A DNA stretch of 64,000 nt from Brienomyrus brachyistius (lineage: Eukaryota > Chordata > Actinopteri > Osteoglossiformes > Mormyridae), in contig NC_064542.1 of the NCBI RefSeq assembly GCF_023856365.1, positions 8,735,363 through 8,799,362 of the forward strand, written 5' to 3'. Of this stretch, positions 11,769 through 21,981 are shown piece after piece. Under the pieces are notes generated by a model. That model did not search any database. It was not told where the DNA came from and worked only from the letters and a program-made list of their open reading frames with translations. The first letter of the stretch is position 1. Every line of letters starts with the position of its first letter. A program made the translations under genes and the position numbers.

Positions 11769-12017
11769 AAGGGTGAAAGGTGGATTTGACGTCTTGGGGC
11801 GGTCAATTAGTGTCTGGAGGCTATGTGAACCTTCTTAGCGGCAGCATAGGCATTCTTATGATGGAGTGCCGGACAAAGAGAGATAAGGTGACCAACAATA
11901 AAAGCATTCTCTGGTTTCCACAGGTTGGGGTTGATGGAGTAGCCTTCTCAAGAGGCAGCACGGATTTGGGATAAACTTTCCAAGGAAGCGCAGTCGGAGT
12001 AAACACGGTTCTGCGGG

Positions 12018-12480
12018 TCAACACAAACTCATCTGCAAGGGTACTGGCTTCCGCACGAAGGTTACTTTCAAATAAACCACCACTTGATCAGATACACCGT
12101 TTTTAAAGTCTTCTAACAACACCTGTTCCTTGAGATGACCAGAATCTGACACACCACTAGCCAAAAACACACCACTTGTCAAAAAGCATAGATTTCTCCT
12201 GAACAAATTCAACATCAGTTTAATTGATGGATTTACACAGCTCCCGGAAATTTTGTCAAATGTCCTTAAGATGGTAGGCTTCGCAACATCATGATCAAGG
12301 CTTTGTTCCAAATTCAGAGCCGAACAAACATCCTGAGCCTTCCCCACTAACTTGCACTGTAACAAAAGTGACCGAAGGTGTTTGGCTCAGTTCAAAGTCA
12401 CAGCAGTACGCTCAGATGGGAGAGGCATCCACTTCATTCTCAAGAAACACAGGGCCTAGTCCAATGTGATGGTTGACGTC
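12018..12480 (-). pseudogene. gag capsid region of the Gmr1-like element
   Basis: After DVNHHIGLGPVFLENEVDA and a frame change, the reading continues LLQCKLVGKAQDVCSALNLEQSLDHDV and later EQVLLEDFKNGVSDQVVVYL. This is the gypsy/Gmr1-type gag capsid fold (a SCAN-like segment with FKNGVSDQV-type motif). The frame contains one premature stop near 12,415 and a frameshift. The protein would form the particle core. Confidence 0.82.
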
Positions 12481-13066
12481 AAATCCCGAATTGCCAATTT
12501 CATGGAACATTGGTCAAACTACAGTAGAGGCTAGGTTGAGGAGCTTCATCCTGGACCTCAGCACTTTCGTGGGTGGACAGGTCAGAACAAGGGTCCATGA
12601 CTGCTGAGATCATCTTGCACGGAAGAGGCACAGGTGACTGCTGACTTATGCTAAGCCTCTTTATCCACCTTGAGATTCAATGCCCTTAGCCTTAGTAGCT
12701 AAGCCTGATACTTCTGCCTCTTTACTTACATTTCCAGCTCCTGAAGCTGAATTGTAAGGAGGACATCCTCCCTGGGCGAGTGGGGACGACTAGGATCGAA
12801 GTGGAGCCCAAAATCCAGGTCACCTCTGTTGCAGCAGACATCCGGGTCGGGCTAGTTGCAACACCAGAGGAACCGTCTGCTTCAGGTAGGATCCCTTGCT
12901 GGATAAACTCATCCCGAAGGACCTTTTTAATGGTCCATTTGGAGCCTGCAGCAGAAAACACAATGTTAAAGAAGCCTGCTATGTCTAGCAGGTTGTCCTT
13001 GCGGCAGCGATGAAATTGCTCCTGTGTGGGGTAGAGAGTAAAGGCAACAAGATCGAACTGGGCCAT
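12480..13066 (-). pseudogene. gag N-terminus of the Gmr1-like element
   Basis: The likely start is the Met codon at 13,064-13,066 (MAQFDLVAFTLYPT), which follows a (CA)n/C-rich leader. The 28 upstream in-frame residues are hydrophobic and low-complexity and lie in that leader, so I take them as non-coding. The open stretch continues QFHRCRKDNLLDIAGFF and FIQQGILPEA. After 12,722 the frame breaks, but LQLQELEM and RLRALNLKVDKEA persist in another frame and give a coiled-coil-like helix. This is the matrix-like N-terminal part of gag. Confidence 0.8.
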
Positions 13067-13152
13067 CACACACACACACCACCCCCCCCACAAAAAAAAT
13101 ATGCTAGACAAACTCATGAAGAGCAAAAAAGGAACAGATGATGACAAAATTA

Positions 13153-13934
13153 TGCTACAGTCCCCTGTCTAGGGTTAAGGCATGACGGAATTGAAAGGCA
13201 AGGGGAATGGGACAGTGGGACAAACAGTGTATGGAAATAAGGGAACACCAGTGGATACAAAGGGGTTCTTTTTATATTTTTATATAGTTTTATTTCATAA
13301 CACAGTTCCACAAAACACTTAATGCAGTGAAAAAAGACCTTAGGAGTGACTATGGCTAAAAAAACAAACAAAACCCCAACTACCGAGCGTAACCCACAGT
13401 TAATCTCACCTATGTGCAAAAGTAGAAGAAACCAAAACACAAATACTCCACCTAACTCCCTAACCAAATAAACAGGATCCAAATGCGCAAGCAAAACAAA
13501 ATGACAGTCACTCCCGACACACCGGTACTGTCACACAAACATGAAACGCATCCACACGAGCCAAAGCGACAGGTTCTGATGGGGTGAGCGGAAACATAAA
13601 CCAAAATCCACGAGGAGAGATTGAAAACCAAAGAACAAAACCCAAGATGGCAAAAGTAGAAAAGGGTCAGGCGAGAATCGGAAAACCAGAAACTAACCAA
13701 ATGTCATTCACAGTCAGTAACAAGTAAACAATCAATAACAATGATCAATAAGCGGAGCTAGTGAGGTGATTCGAGGGCGATCTTTTCAGATCTGTGACCC
13801 AGAAGAGATGAACTGGATAACGCATATGTGGAAGACGCGGGTGGTATTGTGGAGGCGGAGTGGATGAGCAGAGGACAGACGGAGGAAACGGAGGGGTAAA
13901 CCTGGAAAACACAGCCATCATGCCCCATGCCACA
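13153..13934 (-). mobile_element. probable 5' LTR of the Gmr1-like element
   Basis: Read on the minus strand, the stretch starts TGTGGCATGG and ends CTGTAGCA (TG...CA), just upstream of the gag leader. It contains an AATAAA (plus-strand tttattt near 13,290). The size, about 780 bp, and position fit a 5' LTR. The borders are inferred, since no second LTR copy is available for comparison. Confidence 0.5.
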
Positions 13935-13969
13935 GGAAAACTGCACATTACGTAACAAGACATTACGAC

Positions 13970-14064
13970 TTACATCCCAGAAATATATATCGTGATCATT
14001 ATCGATAATGACTAACATGAAAAAAATGATTGTGATAAAATACTCTGCCATATTGCTCAGCCCT
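13970..14064 (-). mobile_element. hAT-type MITE end
   Basis: On the minus strand it starts AGGGCTGAGCAATATGGC and continues with TATCGATAATGATCACGATATATA. This is the terminal region of a widespread fish hAT-derived non-autonomous family. Only one end is seen. Confidence 0.5.
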
Positions 14065-15295
14065 AACGTGTATATAAAACTTCGGCCTACACCAAGGTCG
14101 GGGTCAATTCAGGAATTAACTCAACAGTTCCAATTCAAACAAGGAAATGGATTTGGAATGCAACTACAGGAAACTAAATTGGAATTGAATTTGAATTTCA
14201 GGAAGTAGAATTCAATTCAATGAAATTCTGACTCATTCCATTTATTGATGTTTCTGAGCATTTATTTGGGATTACATGTAATAACATGCATTTGAACTTT
14301 ATTCGTGGTGCCTTACAAATACCAATTGATGTATGAAAAATAGTTCATGAAATATAACTTTACATTAACAACAGATAAATGCTGAGTGACACTGGCCATA
14401 AATGTCTGAATGTACTGTTAATACAGTATATTGTATGATTACCAGTTTAATGTGATAAATGCTACTATATGATACTATATTAGCTGTGTTCATTCATGTA
14501 TTTCATTCACATATTTTCACTTTTTATTGCATCAAATAATCATCATTTCCTGAAATCTGGCATCACTAAGATTGCAAATCTCAGGCGTAAATATCTTGCC
14601 AGAAGTACTGAACACAGATTCCACAGTAGCAGATGAGGCAGGAATAGCTAGATACTGACATGCAAGTTGGCCCAAACAGGGGAACCGGTTCTGGTTCTCC
14701 TTCCAATACAAGAGAGGATCAGAATCTTCATTATGGCATGGTAGGCTTGGGTAACTTCGTACCTCCTCTGATACTGGCAACTAAGCCAGACATTTCTCAA
14801 TCGAAGAATTTATGCTTGTAACCATTTTATTTCGCTTCATTGTTGCTGCAGCATGGCGAAGACCCCTGACACATGGAATAACGTAACTTGCAGTTACAGC
14901 TTTATCAACCTGACATTTATTTTGTTTCCTCAAAAGGTTCCAGAGTTTCACAGAGTTCTTTGATTAGCTTTATGTCATTTACTGTAAAATGAACAAGGGC
15001 TTGCAGCTCTGACAAAAACGTCTGAAGGTACCATGAGGAATCCACTCACCATTTTCAGCTGGCTTTTCTATTCGTGTTTGCAACTGGGAACTTTGCATGA
15101 CATTCAAGAATTTCCACTGCTTCTTGTTTTTGTGGCAAAATGTTGTGAGCCTCTGCACTGTCGACCATCACAATATTAAAAGGTCCTGCTTGTTCTAGGG
15201 CATCACAGACTACAAACTGCACAGTATGGAACGAAAAGCATGGGCTCCTCATGTGAAAATAATCCAGTTCATCAGTTATACTGATCTCTACGAGG

Positions 15296-15302
<7 letters not shown>

Positions 15303-15327
<25 letters not shown>
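15303..15327 (+). repeat. (CAT)n tract in the hAT coding region
   Basis: Eight consecutive ATC triplets encode eight Asp residues on the minus strand inside the former hAT reading frame. The expansion is probably post-insertion. Confidence 0.9.
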
Positions 15328-15590
15328 TGTGTCACTCTTATGAGTTTCCACTGATGGAAAGAGACAGATGCCTTCACTGTATTTGCAGCATTATTAGTTA
15401 CAGTGACTTTGACTTTGATGGAAATATTCCATTTACCAATTGTATTTTCATACTTATATTTTCTGCAGTGTTTTCCCTTGAACGCCTCATAAGCCAGCAT
15501 GACTGTATGAAGCTCATGGTCCAAAATGACCAGTTATACCCAAAGATGATCATGTGTCCCTATTAGACCAGATATCAACAGTCAGACATA

Positions 15591-16205
15591 CAGTGCAACC
15601 AGAATGAACTCAGACCTCTTCACTTTTTCCACATTTTGTCACGTTACAGACTTATTTTTCAATAGATTTGAGTATAATTTGATTTTACAACATCTACACA
15701 AAATAGTCCATAGTGAAAATGTGTTTTCACACATTTTATTACATTTATAAAAAATGTAAACATTTAAACATAATACGTGCATAAGTATTCACACCCTTTG
15801 CTATGACCTTCAAAATTGAGCTCAGGTGCATCCAATTTCCACTGATCGTCCTTGAGATGCTTCTACAACTTGACTGAAGTCCACCTGTGGTAAATTCTGC
15901 AGATTGAACATGATTTGGAATGGCACACACTTGTCTATATAAGGTCTCAGAGTTGAAACCAAGCAGTGAAGTCTAGGGAATTGTCTGTAGACCTCCGAGA
16001 CCGGATTGTGGCAAGGCACAAATCCGGGGAAGGACACAAAACAAATTCAGCAGCATTGAAGGTCTCGAAAAGGACTGTGCTCTCCATTATTCAGAAATGG
16101 AAGAGGTTTGGAACCACCAGAACCCTCCCTAGATCTGGCCACCCAACCACATTGAGTAATCGGGGAAGAAGAGGTGACCAAGAACCCAATGGTCACTGAG
16201 AAGGA
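15591..16205 (+). mobile_element. Tc1-like element, 5' half only
   Basis: The left end CAGTGCAACCAGAATG is preceded by TA (15,589-15,590). A plus-strand frame (15,966-16,199) encodes the N-terminal helix-turn-helix of a Tc1 transposase, with KSRELSVDLRDRIV, ALKVSKRTVLSII and RSGHPTT. The catalytic part and right end are absent. The hAT transposase residues expected at this point are also missing, so the right side was lost by a deletion that removed hAT sequence too. The right edge is approximate. Confidence 0.8.
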
Positions 16206-17380
16206 GCCCCAATGTTCTTGTAGAATCTTGCAAAAATCTCTTTCTTCAACGGCTGACAGAGGATGCCTCCCATTAACAATGCAGTCTACAATGCTATCTG
16301 TAAACTCCAACTGATGATAATTGGTGGATGGCAATTTTGTAGTGAGGTCAAGCAAGTCATTCTGTCCAGACTGAATTGAGCTTTTCCTGGTGAGTGTATC
16401 ACTGTCATTGAGAATGCAAGAATGATTCCTCTGGACCAAAAAAAGGGAACACAAAAGTTATGTCAACTGTGATTGATGTACAGGTAGCTCCAAAATTCAC
16501 GAATAATATTGTAAGTACAATCGATTATTGAATTAAATTAAATAATGACAACTGGACACATTTCTGGGACTGAGCATTGTTGCATGACAAAGAAGAGAAC
16601 GTGCAATAGAGGTGCCAGACATGTTCAGAGATATTACTTAGTGAAGTCTTCTTGCCTCATGTCCAGTTTTATACATTGTGCACAGATGGACATTAACAGA
16701 ATCAGTTTTTATTATACACTGGTAAATAACATCTATTAGCAATGGATAAAATCCTATGTGTACGATTCGTTTGGAGAAGTGTTGTTCGTATGTAAATGTT
16801 TTTAAAGTGTTTGGCCCACAACCAGTACAAGTACTCACCTGAAGATGTTTAAAATTTGATGTAACTTGGTTGGATCCATGAACAGGTATACCACAATGCT
16901 TACAGATTGCTTTGTGGTTACCTGAAGTTGTTGGAGTTGGTGCACGAATACGACTCTTCATAAAGGTCATCCCAGAAATTTCAGATTCCTCAGCTAATTC
17001 TCGCTTAATAGAGATTCCAGATCCATGTGTTAATATTGCAATCCAGTGTTCATGCACAAATCAGATCCTGAAAGCATTACAAGATCATACACAAAAAGCA
17101 AGCTAAATTCAATCCAATTCTTTCCAATCATGCTAACAGGGAACTCTCCAATCTTGCACCTTCACCATGGGCCTGAATTTTACAGGGATTCCTCGGGTTC
17201 CGTTCCTATTACGTAACCTGAATTTTGGTTTTTCTGATCTCTTTACAATGTCTGATTTCATTTCCGTCATGATGGTTTTCCTCTGGCTGCCCAAGCCCCC
17301 CTTGGCATACTAGCATTACTGAAAAAAGTGGCCATGCTTGGTAAAAGCCAGGTATAAGCTGTAATTAAGGATCAAGACAA

Positions 17381-17478
17381 AGTCCGTCCATGAGTCCGTT
17401 ATCCACATTAGCCTGTGTATGGTGGCTAAAGTCCATCAATAAGTCTGTTCTCCACACTGGCCTGTGTTGGGTGGCCAT
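17381..17478 (+). repeat. imperfect 49-bp tandem duplication
   Basis: 17,381-17,429 and 17,430-17,478 are imperfect copies (agtccNtcNatNagtcNgtt ... gcctgtgtNNGgtggc). It lies in the non-coding 5' part of the hAT element. Confidence 0.75.
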
Positions 17479-17885
17479 GAAGGCTGCACCTGGTGATCCA
17501 GCTCGTATGTCCCATTCACGATGTCACCCCTCCATGGGACTGAACCAGGACTCCAGCTCAGATTTGGACATGTGGGAAGGCAAAGATGGATGGGCAGAAC
17601 ATGCATTGACACTTAAATGGACAAGCAAAGTAGATAAAAATGACATTTACAGCAGCCCTAACAGCCTAAGTAAGCTAAAGTGAAGTAATAGGTCTTCAGT
17701 CGAGATTTAAAGACTGAGACCAAATCAGGATGACTAACCGTAGTAAGTGAAATTTTGTGGAATTTATTTCAATTCAATTCTGTTTCCTGACATTCCAGTT
17801 CAGCTCCAATTACATTTTCCTTTAGCTGCATGTAATTTTAATTCCAATTCCAGGAAGTGAATTAGAATTTGCCATGCCGGCCCCA

Positions 17886-19028
17886 ATCCAAGGAATATAC
17901 TGAGTAAAATCTAGTCTTGAAAAAAATCCCCTACTTAATGTTAAAAGAATCAGGACCAGAAAAGGATGGAAGGGCAGCTACAGAAGACACTTGATCTTGT
18001 GAACACTGTTCCATTCCATAGATCTTTTTTCAGACCAGGAATCCCAGGAAGATTGTACTGGTCAGTGGTTCTCAAATTGTGGGGCAGCAAATAATGAATA
18101 AAAGATGACTTTCTCAATATCTCAAAAAAGGTTTTCTATTTTATTTTTTATTGTATTCTTTCCATACTCTCATTCATATATTACCACAGAGTGGTGCGTA
18201 ATGCAGAAGGTTGATAATAATCATATCACAGAAAGGATAAAGTTACATACACTCACATAATGTCAATGTGCAGCGTTTCCTGTCAGCACGGTCATTACTG
18301 TTGGCTGGGGACGTGGTGGGATCTAGTCTGATACCCCTGGGCTGAATAAATCCTAAGTGGTGCTTCCTAGAGCACTGTGGTGGAATGAGTGAATGTCTAA
18401 AGGGTAGCACTTTGTGAAGATGGTACACAGGTTTGTTAATTACGGACATACGTTTTGCCCCTAACCCTCTCTTCCGGTCCCCACAGTGAGGCCAGTTTGA
18501 TGCTGGCGGTACAGTTGGCTTTCTTAAATAAATTAAATAAGTAAATACATTAGAATCACCTGACACTTTGCTCACAACAGAATGGCTAAACATCATTTTG
18601 AAAGATTCAGCCTCAGAATATTGACCCTCCTCTAGCCTTTTTTATGCTGGGCCATATTTCCATCTAGTCTAGTCTGCTGTTTAAATTCATGGTTACTTTT
18701 TAGTGTACTTGATCATGTTTAACCTATGTGTTTCCACCAGCCCGCCACTACAGTATGTAGCTCAGCATGTTTGGGATTTATATCCATACGTAGGTTCAAT
18801 TTTTTAGTTTTCTCCCACTTTGCAGTTTCCCTTTCCTTTGTCCCCATTTTATGCTCTGTTGTGTATATTAAAGTATTTTTGCTTGTTTGAACCCTTATGT
18901 CCTTTGTCCTACAGTCTGGCATATATAAAATATCATATTTTTGTATTTTCTTTCACAGTCTTTGCAATTTGCACTATACATGTGCTTATTACTGCATGAA
19001 AGTGAAACAAGACTTTCATGTAGACAGA
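17886..19028. other. unassigned; possible hAT-type end near 18,063
   Basis: A CAGTGGTTCTCAAATTGTGGGG stretch near 18,064 looks like the terminal sequence of hAT-Charlie-type elements, but the other end was not found. An incidental 117-codon minus frame at 18,243-18,596 shows no motif. Confidence 0.4.
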
Positions 19029-19335
19029 TTAATATTCCTCTATTCCTTGTAGAGCTTTATCCATCATCCTTTGAAAAGTGGCAGGTGTTCCATGAAGCCC
19101 TAAAGGCATCGCCATAAAATGGTATAAACTACTCAGTATTCTGTTGTCAAGGGACCTGGCAGTAGCCTTTGGATAAAACTCTAAGTCAAAAGCTGAGATA
19201 GAATTTAACTTTGAAAAGTCCGAACAAAATAGCAAACCGCCGCCCTTTTTTGACGCAAAGACTATAGGACTGCTCTATTGAGTATGTGATGGATCTATCA
19301 TTTCTATCTCTAAAATTGTCTCAGCCTTTTTCTCC
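19029..19335 (-). pseudogene. Ty3/gypsy RT fragment
   Basis: The frame gives EIEMIDPS, SSPIVFASKKGG, FCSDFSKLNSISAFDLEFYP and, after a deletion of about 20 residues that removes the first catalytic Asp, YHFMAMPLGLHGTPATFQRMMD. This matches the fingers and palm of a gypsy RT of a family different from the two others in the window. The catalytic YxDD region is not present. Confidence 0.75.
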
Positions 19336-19516
19336 AAGATAGAAATGCCTGGTTGGGATGCAGTAGCACATCTGCTAGAGACCGATATAGAGAGTGATGA
19401 TGTCTGTTCTTCTAAGCTCCTTCTGGAACAATAGCACTAGCCCTGACTTCTGTGGCTACTCATGTAGGTTCTTTAGTAGTCTATTCAGGTCAGGTACTGA
19501 GAATGTGCTACAAAAA

Positions 19517-19517
19517 C

Positions 19518-19589
<72 letters not shown>
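19517..19589 (+). repeat. (GATA)n microsatellite
   Basis: About 18 units without interruption. Confidence 0.97.
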
Positions 19590-20462
19590 GATCAGCAATA
19601 ATCTCACGATATGAGCAAACGGATTTGTAAGCTTAAGATAGATTATTGTGGAATCAGAAAACTTTAAAATATCAGAGCTTCATCTCCTCCACTGAGCTCG
19701 TCTGACATGCTTCTCAGTTTGGGTATGTCAGAAAGAATGTTTTTACCTTTCCAAAAATTTCCAAGACCTCTCATATCTTATGTTCATGAATAAACTTGAG
19801 TTAGTATTCAAGTGACTTGATGGAAAACAAAAAGCTGTCCCTAGGTGATATAGTATTGTATTAATGCCCCTGCTACTCCTTATAATGGAAAAAACATTTA
19901 GTGAAGTGACATGTTAAATTAGTTACTTCATCCATCAAACATTCATGATCGATCCATATAGCCTTGAGAATAGTTGTAAGAGTTGTACTAGGGCCAGTAC
20001 TACTTAACATGCCTTTTAATAAAGGAATATTTATTACGTTATTTGGTAGCACAGTCACACACCAAGAGTCCAGCGAAACTAATTTTTTCTTTCCCAGAAG
20101 ACTGAAAACATCTATTTCTGCAATGTTTCTAATTCGTATTTCCTGCAAATTAAGAGTATGTTGTCATTGACTAACATGAACATTATGATAATCAGGGCTG
20201 TTAATTGATGAAAATCAACTAATTTATTACATTTTGCAATGAATTAATCGTGATAAAAATTTTGTTTTTCTTCTTTAGCCTAAAGCTTGCTATAATGTAT
20301 ATTTACATGTAAAATCAATTACCAAATTAATGCAGAATAATCACTAAGAATAATCATTAATTAATATCATCCTTAAACGCAGAACTTAGTAGGCACTTCT
20401 TTCAGATCCACCACATAATCCATGCTACAGGCCAGGACCACTAAGTTGTGCTTACAGTTATT
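19590..20462. other. unassigned; one 91-codon minus frame of unknown nature
   Basis: A minus-strand frame at 19,873-20,148 (MQEIRIRNIAEIDVF... VLPNNVINIPLL) is longer than chance in AT-rich DNA but matches nothing I recognise. It lies upstream, in reading direction, of the gypsy RT at 19,029-19,335 and could be the decayed region before RT. Confidence 0.35.
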
Positions 20463-20677
20463 TTAGTCTTTTTTCAGGATCATATCTTCTTCCAATGATT
20501 TAAAATTATGAAACTGTGTAGCGGAATAGACCCTCACACTATGCACAAGATAACTAAAAATATCAGCAATCGTGAGGGGAGGGTAGGCTTCAAGGTCATG
20601 AATCCATTCCTCTTTTGGGATTTCATAAGGATCCAATTTTAATGGGCAGGGTCCACAAATGAGGATCTGTTGGCGCC
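20463..20677 (-). pseudogene. fragment resembling fish SWIM/YqaJ-type multicopy protein
   Basis: An open minus-strand stretch of about 70 residues contains LKLDPYEIPKEEWIHDLEAYPP, DIFSYLVHSVRVYS and FHNFKSLEEDM, then a stop. From memory this resembles the N-terminal part of a multicopy fish protein family that also carries a SWIM zinc finger and a YqaJ-like exonuclease domain, where KSLEAY precedes the finger. Those later domains are not present here. It abuts the end of the gypsy integrase fragment on the same strand. Whether it is a gene scrap or cargo of another element cannot be told. Confidence 0.45.
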
Positions 20678-20689
20678 CTCTCCTCTATC

Positions 20690-21490
20690 AATCAGCTGCG
20701 GTGAATGAGGGGGCACCCTTTGACTAACCCGGAAGGTGGGTGCCCAGATCCAGTGTCGGTTGGAGTACCTCCCCATCTGCTGTTGGGAGCATAGCAGGGA
20801 ATTCTGCGCCAGCCTCCAATTCTGTTGACAGCGGCATAAAAGCCATTAGCATCTCCTCCAAAACTGAGAGCAACGGGGGCTGGTAACCCAGGCAGCACTA
20901 AAATGGGGGCAAACCTGTAGTTACGGGCATACTCTATCCATGGCAGTTAGAAACTCCAGGTACTAGGAAGCGGGCAGCTAGACAGCACAGCATCCTTTCC
21001 AGATCCTGGTTAGCCCGATCGGTTTTCCCATTAGACGGTGAGTGAGACCCCGAGATGCTTGTATTGGCGTGCGTCAATCCGCCTGCAATACTCCTTCTAG
21101 AACTGGAACACAAACTGTGGAACCCTATGTCAACAGTCAGGCTATGAAGCCAGTAAAAATGTAATTGAGCCGTCTCCTTGATAGAGGGCAACTGAGCTAT
21201 TGGTAAAAAGCAAACAGACTTTGAAAAACTAATATGGGAACCACTGTAATGCCCCTGGATGGAGGTAACTCCATAACAAAACCCAGGGCAACATGGTACC
21301 AGGGTCAGTGGAGCATAGGAAAGAGTTGAAGCAACCCAACAGAAGGTTGAGTCTTATTTTAAGCACAGATGGAATAAATAGCAACATAACTACAGATATC
21401 CTGGAGCATGGAAGGCCACCAAAACTGTTGTTTGAGCAGGGCCCGGGTACACTGGATGCGACACGCAAAAGATCTGCAGCCAATCAGTGA
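20690..21490 (-). pseudogene. Ty3/gypsy integrase fragment
   Basis: Across shifting frames the minus strand reads LKQQFWWPSM, GLLQLFPM, PWYHVALGFVMELPPSRG, then SNGKTDRANQDLERML, then GYQPPLLSVLEE and WRLAQNSLLCSQQQMGRYSNRH. These are the zinc-binding region, core and C-terminal region of a conventional gypsy integrase. It follows RT directly after an internal deletion that removed RNase H. The order RT then integrase is the normal gypsy one, unlike the element at 8,760-13,934. Confidence 0.82.
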
Positions 21491-21680
21491 GCCCATGGAG
21501 CTTCTCTGGATCCATCTGTATCAACCCCCCTCCCCCCCCCCCGCCCAACAAAGGGAAGAAGTCCAATAAAACTGTACGTGTATTAAATTCACAAATTCCC
21601 AGCCTTAACAGACTGTTCTGAAGAAGCTGTTCTAGAACCTTCCAGACGTGACTGTGCTCATTTTGAGAAAAGACTAAGAT
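21491..21680 (-). pseudogene. Ty3/gypsy RT C-terminal piece
   Basis: The frame starts ILVFSQNEHSHVWKVLEQLL, continues CEFNTRTVLLDF and, past a poly-G tract, GLIQMDPEKLHGLTDW. These are the residues that follow the catalytic Asp-Asp pair of a gypsy RT. The preceding part of the same RT is found 1.4 kb away at 23,098-23,300, so this is the downstream half of a split domain. The tract near 21,525-21,542 (C run on plus) disrupts the frame. Confidence 0.8.
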
Positions 21681-21980
21681 CCCACACATCCCTAGACTTG
21701 ATTGGCAAAGCAACCTGTTCAAATGCACTGAAGTAAGCAATGACTTTCATCTCCCTGAATGGAGGTACTAAGGCTGTGTCTTTGCTTATAGAAAACCCAG
21801 CAGACAGGCTAGAAACAGGGTGTACTGGGGATGGAGTCAAAAATGCAGAAGAAGGAGGGTCAGATTGAAAAATGGAAGTTTCAGGGACTGCGTTTGGGTG
21901 GTGGGCTAAGATGCAAACTTCATTGCCTGTATATTCAACTCCTGTGGACAAATTTCCTTTCCAGCCTCACACTCCATCTT
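21681..21980 (-). pseudogene. Gmr1-like gag fragment
   Basis: The minus strand reads SSLSAGFSISKDTALVPPFREM, then YFSAFEQVAL and DVWDL. This matches the gag capsid start of Gmr1-like elements and corresponds to the region near 12,450 in the larger copy. It ends abruptly at the gypsy RT piece on one side and at a Tc1 end on the other. Confidence 0.65.
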
Positions 21981-21981
21981 A

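Larger units (their letters stand above)
8760..13934 (-). mobile_element. Gmr1-like LTR retrotransposon, 3' truncated and inactivated
   Basis: The element is read from right to left: a probable 5' LTR (13,153-13,934), gag (13,066 to about 12,020), CCHC knuckle remnant, aspartic protease (about 11,770-11,300), integrase (about 11,120-10,060), RT (about 9,840-9,355) and RNase H (about 9,157-8,780). The RT and integrase look like Ty3/gypsy, but the integrase precedes the RT. Ordinary gypsy elements have RT-RNase H before integrase. Gmr1, described from Atlantic cod, has this copia-like order with gypsy-like proteins. Many stops and frameshifts break the frames and no 3' LTR is visible. The individual domains are listed separately. 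Confidence 0.85.
14524..17057 (-). pseudogene. hAT transposase with spliced BED zinc finger
   Basis: The protein reads right to left. The first exon ends ...AICKHCGIPV...SNFKHLQ at 16,839, followed by a GTGAGT donor. An acceptor (TTTGGTCCAG) ends at 16,431 and the next exon starts RNHSCIL. Joining them restores the BED-finger spacing Cys-X2-Cys...His-X4-His, so the roughly 408-bp intron is well supported. The second exon has DSIVDCIVNGRHPLSAVEE. After the Tc1 insertion come VCLTVDIWSN, VMLAYEAFKGKHC, KWNIS, VTVTNNAAN, then an expanded Asp tract, then PCFSFHTVQFVVCDAL. The C-terminal dimerisation domain is DSDPLLYWKENQ...CLGQLACQYLAIPASSATVESVFSTSG. Frameshifts and the insertion make it inactive. 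Confidence 0.85.
14098..17885 (-). mobile_element. hAT transposon, inactivated, interrupted by a Tc1 fragment
   Basis: A BED-hAT transposase lies between two long AATTC/GGAATTG-rich subterminal regions (about 14,098-14,235 and 17,740-17,885) that are inverted relative to each other. Candidate ends are TCGGGGTC on the left and, reverse complemented, TTGGGGCC on the right. The flanks caccaagg and atccaagg agree at six of eight positions, compatible with an aged 8-bp hAT target duplication. The exact ends are inferred. The Tc1 piece at 15,591 to about 16,200 sits inside it. Confidence 0.7.

Noticed and set aside
13067..13147. Start of gag at the upstream Met (13,147)
   Set aside because: The extra residues come from the low-complexity leader; the Met at 13,066 begins the gag-like sequence.
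18243..18596. 117-codon minus frame
   Set aside because: No recognisable domain, composition not protein-like.
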